64,000 bases of DNA, from the NCBI GenBank assembly GCA_965649825.1, contig OZ287703.1, positions 186,001 through 250,000 on the forward strand, written 5' to 3'. The notes below the pieces were generated by a model that had not been told where the DNA came from, did no database searches, and saw only the letters and a program-made list of their open reading frames with translations. Shown piece by piece: positions 22,464 through 33,900 of this stretch; the first letter of the stretch is position 1, and every line of letters begins with the position of its first letter. A program made the position numbers and the translations under genes. The DNA comes from Penicillus capitatus (taxonomy: Eukaryota > Chlorophyta).

Positions 22464-23600
22464 ATGGTATTAAATGTTCAAACTCAAGAAATCCCTGTCT
22501 ACGTGTTGCCAGGAAGTCGACATTCTAACTATGATGTGTTAGTGCTCCTCGACGGATTCATAAATCCGCTCCCTTGCTCAGGGGATAGCGTGCGTGAGAT
22601 GACTTTGCCTGGCGACAGAGTGGAAAAGATTCATCCGGAACTGCGCCGCCGTAGCTTTCCATCGTCACTTGTTTACGACACGCGAGGCCTGGAACTGTTC
22701 GAGGAGTTGACGAAGCTTGAAGACGAGTACTACCTCACCGCCTGCGAGAGATCCCTCCTCAGAACACACATGGATGAGATCGCAGTACACATTCCTGACG
22801 GCGCCGCCATCGTGGAGCTCGGCTGTGGCAGTATGACGAAGACAGCCATCATCTTGGACTACCTCCACAACGTCGCCAAGAAGAAGAATCTCAGGTTCTA
22901 TGGTCTCGACATCGACGACACGTACCTCCGCCAGTCTCTGGAGAATCTGAGATCTGTCGTTGAGAAAGAAGACAGGGACGCCGAATACACGATCTCTTAT
23001 GCTGGCATCCATGGGACCTTTGAGGAGCTGGTCTCCTTCCTTCCTAACATCCCTGGTCCGAGGTACTTCCTCTGGCTGGGGTCCACCATTGGTAATATGA
23101 CGAGGCATGAGGCAGCGGATTTGCTGCGCCTTTATGGCAATGCGATGGAGCCGGCAGATGGTTTCTTTCTTGCAGCGGACAAGCGCAACGATTCGAAGGT
23201 TATCGTGGCTGCATACAATGATTCTCAAGGCAGAGTCGCCGCTTTCACCATGAACATTCTTGTCTGTTTGAATCGTTTGCTGGAGCAGAATGTTTTTGAT
23301 GTGACGAAATTCGAAACTTGGTCTGGATATGATATCGCAGCTGGGCAGAATGAAGTGCATATCAAGTCGCTGGTCGACCAGACCGTTGTGATCCCTGCGC
23401 CCTACTCAGGAGGCGTGGAAAAGAATGCGGAAGTGCACCTGAAAAAGGATGAGCTCATACTGTTTTTCGTCTCCGTGAAGTACTCTAGAGAAGACCTCAA
23501 AACCTTGACTGCCGCTGCTGGACTGACGGTCGAACAGAACTGGACAGATCCAAAAGAGATGTTTTACTTTACTCTTCTTAAGAAGAGCGTTAGATATTAG
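22464..23600 (+). CDS. EgtD-like SAM-dependent methyltransferase, copy C
   Basis: 378-aa single-exon gene. I chose ATG 22464 (VLNVQTQEIPVYVL) because it aligns with the start of copy E; an in-frame extension runs to 22317. The N-terminus differs from A, B, D and F (GSRHSNYDVLVLLDGFINP), while the central SAM-binding part is nearly identical to E and F. Family motifs are intact, including VELGCGSMTKT and WLGSTIGNMTRHE (His where other copies have Gln). It pairs head-to-head with copy B, an arrangement repeated by copies D and E. Confidence 0.84.
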   Translation: MVLNVQTQEIPVYVLPGSRHSNYDVLVLLDGFINPLPCSGDSVREMTLPGDRVEKIHPELRRRSFPSSLVYDTRGLELFEELTKLEDEYYLTACERSLLRTHMDEIAVHIPDGAAIVELGCGSMTKTAIILDYLHNVAKKKNLRFYGLDIDDTYLRQSLENLRSVVEKEDRDAEYTISYAGIHGTFEELVSFLPNIPGPRYFLWLGSTIGNMTRHEAADLLRLYGNAMEPADGFFLAADKRNDSKVIVAAYNDSQGRVAAFTMNILVCLNRLLEQNVFDVTKFETWSGYDIAAGQNEVHIKSLVDQTVVIPAPYSGGVEKNAEVHLKKDELILFFVSVKYSREDLKTLTAAAGLTVEQNWTDPKEMFYFTLLKKSVRY

Positions 23601-24008
23601 TAAATAAATATAACCTTTTTCTGCGCTTGTATTATGTTTGTGCGTGATTTCTTGGACAATGAGGTTCTGTACAATTCTTATCGTCGTGACCTTATTGTTA
23701 TCTACTGGAGCACATCCTGTGGAGTGTGTTGTGAGTTTCGTTGATTATCCGACTCTTGCATATACATAATTCCGTATTTACATGGCGTACTGTTAGGACC
23801 GAGGGCGTCGACGATTAGTCTGAGCACTTCGAGGTCGCATTGCGAAACGAGCCAGACGGGTATTCTTCCAGGTGAGTATGTACTCTTATATAGGTAAACG
23901 TCCTGTCATTCGACAGTGACGTTTACCGATCTAACAGTGCGAGTTAACATGTGCCATGAATGATCGACATAAAAAATCTAAAATCGTGATGCGAAAAAAC
24001 AAGGGAAA
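23601..24008 (+). other. 3' flank of methyltransferase copy C
   Basis: About 400 bp without a gene. The first ~130 bp resemble the sequence after copy E (shared TCTACTGGAGCAC and similar blocks), so this 3' flank was duplicated with the gene. The rest leads into the LINE remnant. No other feature was seen. Confidence 0.5.
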
Positions 24009-25721
24009 TCAAGACACATTTGCGAGATCAGAGTTTGTAACGAAACGGCCACATTTGCTAATTGAGTTCGTAGTTTCTTGGAAGACCATACGGATGACCA
24101 GGCCGGCAGTGAGTTGCCACTCTGTACGAAAAGTGTATAGGCAGTTAGAGCATTCAAGCAGGTGGTCTCTGGACTCTGGAACTTGATTGCAAAAGCGGCA
24201 GAGAGTTGAGTTGGTAGCTTCGTCCAAAAGCTTGAATCTTTGCAGATACACTCGATTCGCCATGTGGCCGGATAGAAGTCTGCAGAGAGCTGAGAACTGA
24301 TTTCTACCGAAAGATTTTTACCATTTTGACCGTGTCATCTTAAATTGATCGAAGTCGGTAGCTTTGAGCAAACCGGCTGTATCTGACGAGTCCCAGTAAG
24401 TTTTGCCAATGGTATTGGAGAAGAGGGGCCTCTGAGCGTAGCATCTTCAGGCTCGATTCGTTGCCACGGTGCGATAAACTAATAATGATCTTCTGCCGTG
24501 TTTCCCATTTTTCTTGTGACATCAAATCGTCATACTGACTCTCTTTGAGGATCAGCGGTGACAGATAGGTTCCAGCAGTCGAGGAAGCGTTGAGTGAATG
24601 GGGACAGCGGCAAGATTGGTTTTCTCGAGCAATCTGCGACGAGTGATTTCTGCATTCGGTGACCTTATGCCCGCTAATGCGAGGGCCGCAGTTGTAGACG
24701 TTGTGCGAAAGGATCCTGTAATGAGTAGTGCCCTAGATCGGATAACCGAGGTGAAAGATTTCTTGTTCCGGGCAAAGGCCATTCCTCTAGCTGACCAAAT
24801 ATGTACACCATAGTAAAGCACAGGGGCAATGTGAGGCTTGAAAGAGAGGTCCCGTAACACCAGGATTTGCACCCAAAAGACTGTTACTGATACGTTTAAT
24901 AGACTCCATTCAGTGTAGAGCTTTCGTGCAGGCTCCCAGGACATGAGCACAGAAACGCAACTTGCTGTCCATGTTTAGGCCTAGGTAAGTGAATTCAGCT
25001 TTTTCGTGGAATATAGAATAGGTAAGTGAATTCAGCTTCTTCGTGGAATATAGAATAGCTTAGTGTTGCCTGAATCGGTACTGCTTTACGAAGTCTTGAA
25101 AACCGCACCAGATGGCTCTTTTCGGCGATTAACTGCATCCCGTTAACGACTGCCCATTCGGAAGCTTTATCGAAGGCAGATTGGAGATGTGCTTAACCTT
25201 CGGCTCGGGGACCAATGTTGCAATACAGTAAACTGTCATCGGCAAGTAAGCAGCACTTCATCTCGGGAGGGGTCGCGACAGCGAGGCTGTTGATGAAGCA
25301 CAGAAAGAGTGTGGGTGACAGAGATGATCCTTGCGGCACGCCAGCCGATGGATGACAAGAGACAGAGGATGATGGAAGAGAGATCGTAGCCTTCCTACCC
25401 TCCAAGAAACTGTCTATTTGCCATAGATAAGGCAGAATCTCAAGCTGCCATAGTCTGTACATGAGAATCGGGTGGGGGACTGTGTCGAAGGCGGCCGATA
25501 GATCTGAGCTAACAGCACCGATCTGACTGCGGGAGTTGAACGCCCGGATTATGTTCTCTGCGAACAGGGTTAGTGCTGATAGAGTGCCACGCGACTTTTT
25601 AAATCCAAACTGTCTTTCGACCAAATAGCCGTGGTCTTTAAGGAAGCAGTAGAGGCGGCGCTGTAGGATTCTCTCGACCTTCCCCGGCGTATTCAGTAGA
25701 CTAATTGGTCTCCAGCTTGAC
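24009..25721 (-). mobile_element. degraded, 5'-truncated LINE (non-LTR retrotransposon)
   Basis: Minus-strand reverse transcriptase in several frames, hence a pseudogene. From the 5' side: PISLLNTPGKV, FGFKKSRGT, SAAFDTVPHP, GVPQGSSLSPTLFL and the catalytic block LLADDSLLY (25193-25721). Then come a thumb-like stretch (24552-24950, SFRTTSTTAALALAG) and a C-terminal zinc-binding CRFCNQVPESRDHLLEC (24009-24263). This order is that of reverse-transcriptase-type LINEs of the Jockey/CR1 kind. The 5' part is cut exactly where the LTR element begins at 25722 and does not resume at the element's other side. No endonuclease domain is present. Confidence 0.8.
24984..25057 (+). repeat. 37-bp direct tandem duplication (two units)
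   Basis: Two adjacent 37-bp units, 24984-25020 and 25021-25057, starting GGTAAGTGAATTCAGCTT and ending GGAATATAGAATA. They differ at a single base. They lie inside the decayed LINE, between its RT and C-terminal parts. Confidence 0.95.
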
Positions 25722-25871
25722 TGTCATTGCGCAGTCGTTTTATTACAAAGAGAGTCCTTTCTTATCCACGCCCCTCCTTAAGTACCTCCCGATCAGGAGG
25801 GGCGACTAATGTCTCATTGATCCGATGACCGCAATTAGTCATCGCTTTTACTATTTGTCTGCAGGAACCCA
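25722..25871 (-). repeat. LTR (3' LTR of the minus-strand element)
   Basis: 150 bp, starting TGTCATTGC and ending GGAACCCA on the plus strand. It aligns end to end with 30763-30911. It contains a near-palindromic CCTCCCGATCAGGAGG block and the shared ATTGATCCGATGACCG. Confidence 0.88.
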
Positions 25872-25927
25872 CATACGTTTCGGGTGCAAACTTCGAAAAT
25901 AAAAACCGTCATTCTTCGCTTCGCACT

Positions 25928-27174
25928 TCAATCATAGTTCTCTTTAATTCTGCTTGAGTGAACTGGATTCCTCACTGGCCCATGAACACGCCATCTGCAT
26001 CTCCCTATCCTCTCTGCTAACATGTATGGACCTCTCCAGGCTGCAGGTTTGTCCGCTTCTGGGTAAAAGACTAGCACTCTTCTTCCCGTTCTTAAGAATG
26101 ACGATGGGGCTGCGATTTTTCTGCGGCTTCGCTTCATTTTGTCTTCCCTTGATTTTCTGCAATTTTGGATCGCCTTTGCTCTCCATATCTTCAGTCTCTC
26201 GTCGTCGATTCGTTCTCCATTTCGTGTCACGCCCCAGAAGAGCTCATTGGGCGTATATTTCGTTACGCCATGAACGGCATCATTGATTACGTCCTCGAGG
26301 CGCTTGCGGTCGATCGGGAGCTCTTGGTTCGCGGTCATCTTTTCCACTCTCGTCTTGATGTTCCCGACAAGGCGCTCCACCCGGCCATTAGTATTCGCGG
26401 TATAGGTGGGAGAATAGTAATGTGTGATCTGCCGCTTAGTGCAAAAGGCACGCAATCGACGACCACAAAGTGCTTGGCCTTGATCCAAAAATATAGCTTT
26501 TATGCCTCCATGTCTTGCCACGGTAGCATTCCGCCACCTCGTGAGGGCCTTGATCACGGTCTCTTCGTTTGGGTGCGTCGTTATCGTTATCTGGCAGACC
26601 TGGTTAGTCCGTCGACGATTGCTAAGACGTGCTTGTTCTTCTTTTGATATCTTCTAAGCTTGATTGGTCCTAGGAAGTCGAGGAACAACATGTGGTTTGC
26701 CACGAGGCATTCGATGCATCTCCATTCGTCTCTAAGACGGGGTCTGACTCCCCTTTGACAACCCTCGCATCTTCGCACGAACTCTTCAACATCCGTTCGG
26801 GCCGATGGCCATATGCTTCCGTCCCTTTTGAGGTGCTCCCATGTTCGGCTGGAGTTCCAATGACCGTCGTGGGCTGTTCTCAGTCGTTCTGTCTGTTGCT
26901 CTGTGAGAAATGTCGTTGCTGCCTTTTCCAATGATGGCCATCGGCTTAAGACATCTGCCACCCCGTTGGATGCACCGGGAAGGTAGCACACTTCAAGTCT
27001 GGAGGGGATCTCGAAGTTCGTCCAAATCCAATCGAGCAGTCTGGACACCCTTGCGTCGAGGAGTGACCGGCTTCGTGGTGTTTCCATTACGCATTGTATA
27101 CGCTTTGGGAATCTGTCCACACCACTATTCGCGTTCCTGCTGTCATGACCTTTACCTCCTCGAGGGCCCAACAA
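25928..27174 (-). pseudogene. integrase remnant of the LTR element
   Basis: Two overlapping minus-strand parts in different frames. The upstream part (26587-27174) has the zinc-binding region ending CEGCQRGVRPR and the first part of the catalytic core (FLDFLGPI). The downstream part (25928-26557) has the core motif YYSPTYTANTNGRVERLVG, which includes the catalytic Glu, and an SH3-like C-terminal domain (RVLVFYPEADKPAAWRGPY). The frame break lies near 26560-26640. Confidence 0.8.
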
Positions 27175-28712
27175 AGCCCTCTCAGTTCCCCAAGCATGCT
27201 GCTCACAGTGCCGTTGGCTTCACGACGACTGTTGATTCCGATCAACAGTCCTTCGCTCATCGGTCCTGAGAACAGAGCATATCCGGTTCCTACGCCGCTC
27301 CAGTCGACATAGAGGTGCGATTCCTTCGTCGCATTGGTTGGTAGTCGATGCAGTGACATCGAGTTACGCAGCACCAGTTCCCATACTTCCCTTGTCTTCC
27401 TCTGCAGTGTGGCGAGATCTGATCGATCCTTTCCGGGAGACTCGGTTCTTTTTGTAAAGGCTCCAGTCACTGGCTTAGTCTGTGACATGTGGGTCGACAG
27501 ACGTTCAGTATTACGATCATCTTCTGCAGTTGATGCTTCGACGTCGATATGGACACTTGGGTGCATTGCTTGCGAATGTAACTCTCGAGGCTGAACGTTG
27601 ATTCTCGGACACCGTACCCCAGAAAAATCACTTGCTTTTCACAGAACTGCATCTTCTGTCGATTGGTGTGAAGGCAGTGGGCCTCCATCACATTTAATAC
27701 TTCTTCCAGATTGTTGTCATGTTCTCCTTGATCGCGTCTGCCAATCAAGATGTCATCTTGAAAGATGACTGACAGCTTGGGGGTCTCGAAGACCGAGCGC
27801 AGACGGCTAAGGAACAGCGAAGGGCTGCATGACCATCCCATCGGAAGGCATTTGTATGTCCACCTCTTTCCTTGGTGCTCGAATCCGAATAGCTTCTGGA
27901 GGGCATCGCAAACCTGTAGGTGAAAGAACCCACAGTCTAAGTCTAGGACAGTAAACCTGTCCCACTCGACTGGTATGGACGATACTGTCTCTCTCACGCT
28001 CGTCATTTGAGCCTTCCACGTTCGGCAGTATGTACTCAAGAGCCGGAAGTCGAGCGTCTTGCGTGCGTTCCCGTTGGGCTTTTTGACCCATATTGTGGGG
28101 CTCGGAAAGACCCTTTCACCAGGCCTCACTCTTCTAATGACCCCACGCGCCTCCATATCGGCGAGCACTTCGTCGGCTTCTTTGGTAGACGTCCCCAGTC
28201 TCATATCGAGCGCCTCTATTGCAGCTTGGAATGTCTGCCACGTCTTTCAGCCACTCGATCTCTTTGAGGCATATCTTCAATCGTGCGATCGGCTTGCCCA
28301 CGCCGAAGATGCCTTTGGAGAATACCGCTGGGTATTTCTGCACAAAGTGATCCAGATCGGCTTTCTCCGAGTGGGCTGATGCTGAGACGAGACTCATCGA
28401 AGGATTCTCGTCTTCTTCGTGGGACGCTTTCGGCTCGCTGATGTCGAATCGGCTCTCCGGTGTCTTGATGAGTGCCGCTGCCTTGAGTTTCGGACTCAAC
28501 AATTTGGCTTCGTCGGCAGAATTATAGATTTGGACTCTTACCGTTCCTTCATTGGACAGGGAAACGGAAGCTAGTAGGTTACAGACCTGTAGCACTGGCA
28601 GCACGCCTTGGATCCCGTCTCCTACCACGCTGGACGGTAGAACCAGGATTTTTGTTTCCTTGAGGCCCATCACGGTGGACCTTCCGAGGGGCAAGTGAGC
28701 TCGGTTGCCCAC
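27087..28712 (-). pseudogene. reverse transcriptase and RNase H remnant of the LTR element
   Basis: RT (27467-28204) shows the fingers motif VIRRVRPGERVFPSP, WVKKPNGNARKTLDFR, the palm motif FTVLDLDCGFFHLQVC, LPMGWSCSPS, and the active-site block VIFQDDILIG (FQDD rather than YVDD). An upstream part in another frame (28134-28712) contains the pre-RT linker FVQKYPAVFSKG. RNase H (27087-27566) has LYVDWSGVGTGYALF, ELRGLCWALE and VWTDSQSVYNA. At least two frame breaks separate these parts. Confidence 0.82.
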
Positions 28713-29144
28713 GACTGCGACACGCGCCTGTTAAAGTGACGGATTGACTACTGCCCTGAGTCAATCATGTGACGATTCGAAAGATGCGGCGAAAATGAGT
28801 CGACGGCATTATTTATGCGCATACCGTATTTGCACAAGAGATTATTGGCTGATTGTCTGAGAACTTCAACCCTGTAACCCGCGATCACAATTGATGTCGT
28901 CTGGGCGTCGAAGCGTTCGCTTCGTCCTGGGCCCGATTCGGCATTTCACAGCGCCTTATTCCTTTGGCCGAAGATGGAGATCTCTACTATACGGTGAGCG
29001 GCGGATCTCCCCTGGATTCTTGGCTCTGGGGCTGTAGGCAGTGCCGACTAGTATAGTCACCGCGAGCTGCAACCACGCGATAATCATTGTGTCAACTGTA
29101 CAGGGTAACAATGCAGTGTCCGCCTTTTTTATTCGCATGATTGT

Positions 29145-29867
29145 CTAGATCATAAAATTAGGCTCACAGGGGCCGAGGTCCCCAGAGCTAGCAGTTTTTT
29201 GCAGCTGAGCTTTTGAGGCTGCATGGCAGAAGAGTCTCTCTCTGCATGGTCTCTGCAGGTATTCCTCGCTGCAGTTGATGCTGAACTCGAACTGACGTAA
29301 GGCTGGAGTGCCCAGTATCGTTTTTCCCAGTTGGGGAACAACCAAGTGCGTCACACTCTTCTCTGAGTTCCCGAGGTGAGTGTTCAGGGTAGTCTGCCCA
29401 AGAACGGGTAGACCCTCGCCTGAGACTCCGTAAACTTCCGTAACGTCGCAAGGCACTGCTGAACGCTCGATCTTTTCGCAGATCCTTCTGGACATCAGGT
29501 TTGCGGACGACCCGGAGTCGATGAGAAATTCCCGGGCCCAAGGCTCGTTTTCGATCCGCCCTTGCACGTGCGTGGAGGAGAGGTCTCCCGTTGCCCCTTT
29601 CCGTTCCACTGACCGCCGCCGTTGTCGGCTGCTGAGAGCACCCTTCATCTGTCCGAACTTCCCCTCCTCTGGGAGAGGACCGGCCACTTCTGAAGCTGAA
29701 CTCATCGTCAATGTCCGATCCCATGCAGGTGGACGCTGTATATGCTCTGTCTTTTCGCTGTTTGGGGCACTCATCCTTCCAGTGCATCCCACGGCATATA
29801 GGACACGGAGCGATGGGCTTGCTAGGTCTGGCAGGGCAAGCCCAAATCGGATGATCGTCTCCCCCAC
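29145..29867 (-). pseudogene. zinc knuckle and aspartic protease region of the LTR element
   Basis: The frame carries a retropepsin-type active site, FLIDSGSSANLMSR, followed by the flap-like VYGVSGEGLPVLGQTTL and LGKTILGTPALRQF. Just upstream (around 29750-29880) two CCHC-type knuckles can be read on the minus strand, CKRCGGDDHPIWAC and CPICRGMHWKDEC, the second with one residue fewer than usual. The knuckles identify this as the gag/pol junction. Confidence 0.78.
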
Positions 29868-30775
29868 ATCGTTTGCATCGCTTCCCTCTCGGAGTTCCTC
29901 CGTCCTTTCTCGGAGAAGCAGAGGGTCCGGGAGAATCGAATGAGCGTCGGCGGCTGCGGGTCGGGTTTGTCGACCCTGGAGCCTCGTTTTTCGTCCGAGG
30001 CCAGCCTTAACTCCCTCAGGGCATTCTTTACCTCCCTGAGTTCTTGTCTGAGGTCGTCGTCATTGACTTCTGGCTCGCTTTCCCACTGCAGGCGTCGAAG
30101 GAGTTGGATAAACTGTTGGATGGCTATTCCCAACACCACCCAGATTGGCAGATGGAAATACCACTTTACCACAGCCTTACAGCCTCTCCACATGGCCGTC
30201 GCCTTCAGCTACATCAGGCAGAGCACATTTGTGACGATGAATGCCACGCAGAGGTATAAGATCGTCCACATGATGCGGAGCGACGTGCCTGTGTCCGTCG
30301 CCGCCGCTGTGATGAAGTCGGCGACTGAGGTTCCGATCCAATGGAAGGTTGACCGCCACATCCCGATTTCGAACGCGCCGGCATCCGGCGCAGTAGGCCT
30401 GTCTTCAGCCTTGGAGTGGTCGCGGCAGAGAACCATGCTTTCCAGAACTTCCATCGACGCCCCCGTCGTAGACTCGGCCGTTTCTTCACGACATGGACAG
30501 CATGTAGCCGGACGTTTGCGCAGTCTAACCGACTCTCCCAACAGCTGGTCTTTGTCTTCTCGGCACTCCGCGTTCTCTTGTCGCAAGAGCTTAATGGTCT
30601 GCATTGTCTCCGCCACGTTCTGCCTGGCAGTCATCTCCAAGCCTTCGTTGGACGTATCGTCGCTTGTCGCTGCCTCCGCTTGGACACCTTTGTCGCAATA
30701 AAGGAGTATTGCCACCATCACAGCCATGACCGTCCGTCTGTCCCCATCGCTCCGAAACCAGATGTCATTGCTCAA
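29822..30775 (-). pseudogene. gag-like region with predicted membrane segments
   Basis: Two minus-strand frames, 30209-30775 and 29822-30193, separated by an in-frame TAG. The first is polar with a heptad-like stretch (MQTIKLLRQENAECREDKD) that could form a coiled coil. Its C-terminal end is strongly hydrophobic (MWTILYLCVAFIVTNVLC). The second begins with another hydrophobic stretch (LPIWVVLGIAIQQFI) and then is charged up to the zinc knuckles. Position identifies it as gag; membrane segments are not usual for Ty3/gypsy Gag. Confidence 0.6.
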
Positions 30776-30911
30776 ACGTTTTTCTTAAAAAAGAGATTCC
30801 CTCCTTGTTCATGCCCCTCCTTTAATACCTCCTGATCAGGAGGGGCGACTAAGCGTCATTGATCCGATGACCGAGATTAGTCATCGTGATAATAATGTCT
30901 ACAGGAGCCCA
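30763..30911 (-). repeat. LTR (5' LTR of the minus-strand element)
   Basis: 149 bp, TGTCATTGCTC...GGAGCCCA on the plus strand, TG/CA ends. It contains the perfect 16-bp palindrome CCTCCTGATCAGGAGG. The internal sequence next to it reads TGGTTTCGGAGCG on the coding strand and could be a tRNA primer-binding site. It abuts the duplicated block exactly. Confidence 0.88.
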
Positions 30912-33900
30912 TGGGAGAGAATGAGCAAGACCTTGACCGAGAGAACGTTCATGCGGCTCTCGTGAACACAGGCATTGAACCATGACGTCAATTTACGTCA
31001 GAAAGACAACGTAAACGGTCGGATAACACCCAGTCCGTCGCGTTTTACTGAACTTAGCCGCCGATTTTCGTCGCTGAACACGCCTCTCGGCGACCTGCTC
31101 TTGTAGCGGTTTGCACCAAGTTTTGAATCAGGACATTCCATAATGATGACAGGATACATGACAGCTTCCACTGTCACATCAAGATCCAGGTCTATGCGCG
31201 TTTGTTGCATTCACTCCTTGCTTCCTTTTCCCTGTAACCCTTTCAGCGTTCATTACCTAGATGATATGGTTTCAAATCGAAGGAGCTCCTAGAATTGTAG
31301 AGTCCGACCGATTGATGCCAAAAGATCTTGTGTTGCACCTCCGTTTTAACCAATTTCGTCCAATCGTCGAGGAATTCGAGATCTTGGATCATCGTTGCAA
31401 TGTCGACGTTTTCTTGCACATCCGTTCCTTATCGGTCTACCTACGATCAGCTTCGCATAGTCCTTTTGACTAAAGCCTTCTTCTGTAAACAACTCTACCC
31501 ACCGATTTAAAGCCGGGATTTTCTTCAGTGGGGAAGGCTCGCAACACGGAGTACCGGTAACAATCATCAAGGCCCGCTCAAAATGCCGACCATATCTCGA
31601 CTCTCTTCAATTGCAGTCTATTTCTTGCAACTCTTTTTAGCGCACAATTTGATTGACCATCTTTTGTACAAGAGAACATCACCGTTGATTGACTTGACGT
31701 TAACTTCTGTAACGACGCCCCGATGCCTATGCAACAATATCCATACGGTTCTTCCCTTCTTACGGCTTCGACGTGTTCAAGCAATTCGGCGACACCCTTG
31801 GTCCTAGAACATCTTTACACAACAGCGTGTGAGTACAAATAGACTGTGATGAACCAATCAATTACTTAGACCTGTCGATCGTTTCGCTCGCACAGTCAAT
31901 TTTTCTCACGCGAGTCTCGCGTTCGTTCGGCTGATGATTACTGCCATGTGCTGTTCAGCAAGCTTTAAAGGTGCACTTATCAGTTTTAAGTGAAAATCCG
32001 TCCCTGCCTTCTGATCGGGTTGGGCTACAAATAAGGAGAACGCGGTAAATGTCAAATGTGTCACTTCTCCGTTGTCGCCTCTGGGAACATAGCATTCATT
32101 GTCAGTTCCACAAACACCGGACTTGCGTCAACATCGAATCTTGCAACCTGGGAACACGAGAGAATGGCCCGAGTTAACGAAAAATGTAGCAGTGGAAACT
32201 GGCTGTCTCCCCTGTTGGGCAGGTGTCGCTTCGCGAAAGCCCGAAACGTCAACAGATTGTTTTCTTTGTTTGACGATGCCGTCTGGACTAAGAAAAGCTG
32301 AAGCGCGGTCACGCTCAAGCGCGTGTAGAACAAGCGTATAGATGTTTAGGTTCTTTGACGTTTAACAGATTGCAAGTGTTATCAACTCAACTTAACTGCG
32401 ACCACGTTCTTGAGAAGGCCGAAGCAAAACATTCCCTTCGGATCTGTCCAAACTTGTTTGATCGTCATTCCAGCGGTCGCCGACAGATCTTGAAGATCGC
32501 CTGCCGAGTACTTGACGGAGAAGTGATAGAGTATCAGTTCGTCTGTCTTCAACTTCACGTCGACGCTCTTTTTGCTATCTCCGGAGAATGGCGGGGGGAT
32601 TGTTATCGTCTGGTCGGAGAGAGACTTTATGTAGGACTCGTACTGGCCGTCCTTGACGTTGTATCCAGACCATCTCTCGAACTTGGTGACATCGAAGACG
32701 TTCTTTCCGAGCAGACGATTGAGACAAACGAGGGTGTTCACGCCGAGGGCGGCGATAATACCCTTAGAGTCGTTGTAGGCACGAAGGATCGTTTTCGGAT
32801 CATTTCGCCTGTCAGCCGCCAGAAAGAAACCGTCTTCCGGCTCCATCGCGCCGCCATAGAGTCGCATCAAATCAGCCGCCTCCTGCCTCGTCATGTCGCC
32901 CACAGATGATCCCAGCCACAGGAAGAACCTTGGCCCGGGAATGTTCGGCAGAAAGGAGACCAGATCCTCGTAGGTTCCGTGGATGCCGGCGTAGGAAAAG
33001 TTCCACTCTCCAGACGCGTCGTCTGCCTCCACCTTCGCTCTCAGATTCTCTAGAGACTGGCGGAGGTACGTATCGTCGATGTCCAGACCGTAGAACCTGA
33101 GACTCTTCTTCTTGGCGACGTTGCGGAGGTAGTCCAGAATGATGGCCGTCTTTGTCATGCTGCCGCATCCGAGCTCCACGATGGCGGCGCCGTCAGGAAT
33201 GTGTACTGCGATCTCATCCATGTGTGTTCTGAGAAGTGATCTCTCGCAGGCTGTCAGATAGTACTCGTCTTCGAGCTTCGTCAGCTCCTCGAACAGCTCC
33301 AGGCCTCGCGTGTCGTAGCGCAGAGGCGTGGTAAAGCGCCTTCGGCTTCGATCGGCCGAAACGCTGACGACAGTGCCGTCGGCGAGCGTCAGCTCACGAG
33401 CGTCTTCCGCGATCGCCCCGGGATTGATGAAGTCCTTCAGCGGGAGCTCGTCGGAGGCGAACAGCTGCCCGTCCGTCAGAACGTGGACGGGGACGTCCTC
33501 CGCCAAGCCTTCTGTCGTCATCTCTCCTTCTGCTGCCTCTAAGCACGACGCCGAGAAGAACCGTCAACACTATAGCGAACGTCGGATCGACGAGGCGGGA
33601 GGACGGCGAACGAATACTCGCCGAAGAAGATTCGCTTCGTACGCAAGCGCCTGTAGTACAATCTTAGAGACATGAATGGCTCTAACGAGGCCATCTGGAG
33701 CGTCCCTGTCTCCTTACAGCACGGATGCAAGCAGTGGAGGCCTGTGGTGAGGCGTCTCGATTCCGACTCCCTCATCGTGACTGTCTGCACTTGTCATTCT
33801 GTCTGGCTTCCTTTCCTAACGCACTACACAGCACCAGCGAACGTAGAATGGGGGGTATTGCGTTCTGGGTCTGCAGTGGTCGTCCCTTCGTCACAGTGAA

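Larger units (their letters stand above)
25722..30911 (-). mobile_element. degraded Ty3/gypsy-type LTR retrotransposon
   Basis: 5.2-kb element read on the minus strand, in the order gag-like, zinc knuckles, protease, RT, RNase H, integrase, which is the Ty3/gypsy order. It is bounded by 150-bp repeats with TG...CA ends. The coding parts occupy several different frames, so it is inactive. The LTRs are only about three-quarters identical by eye, so the insertion is old. There is no target-site duplication: the left flank is a LINE (ends TTGAC) and the right flank is the duplicated methyltransferase block (TGGGA). The flanks were therefore rearranged, or the two LTRs are not original partners. 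Confidence 0.85.

Noticed and set aside
25722-30911. A complete, active retrotransposon
   Set aside because: Coding parts lie in at least four different frames, the LTRs are strongly diverged and there is no target-site duplication.
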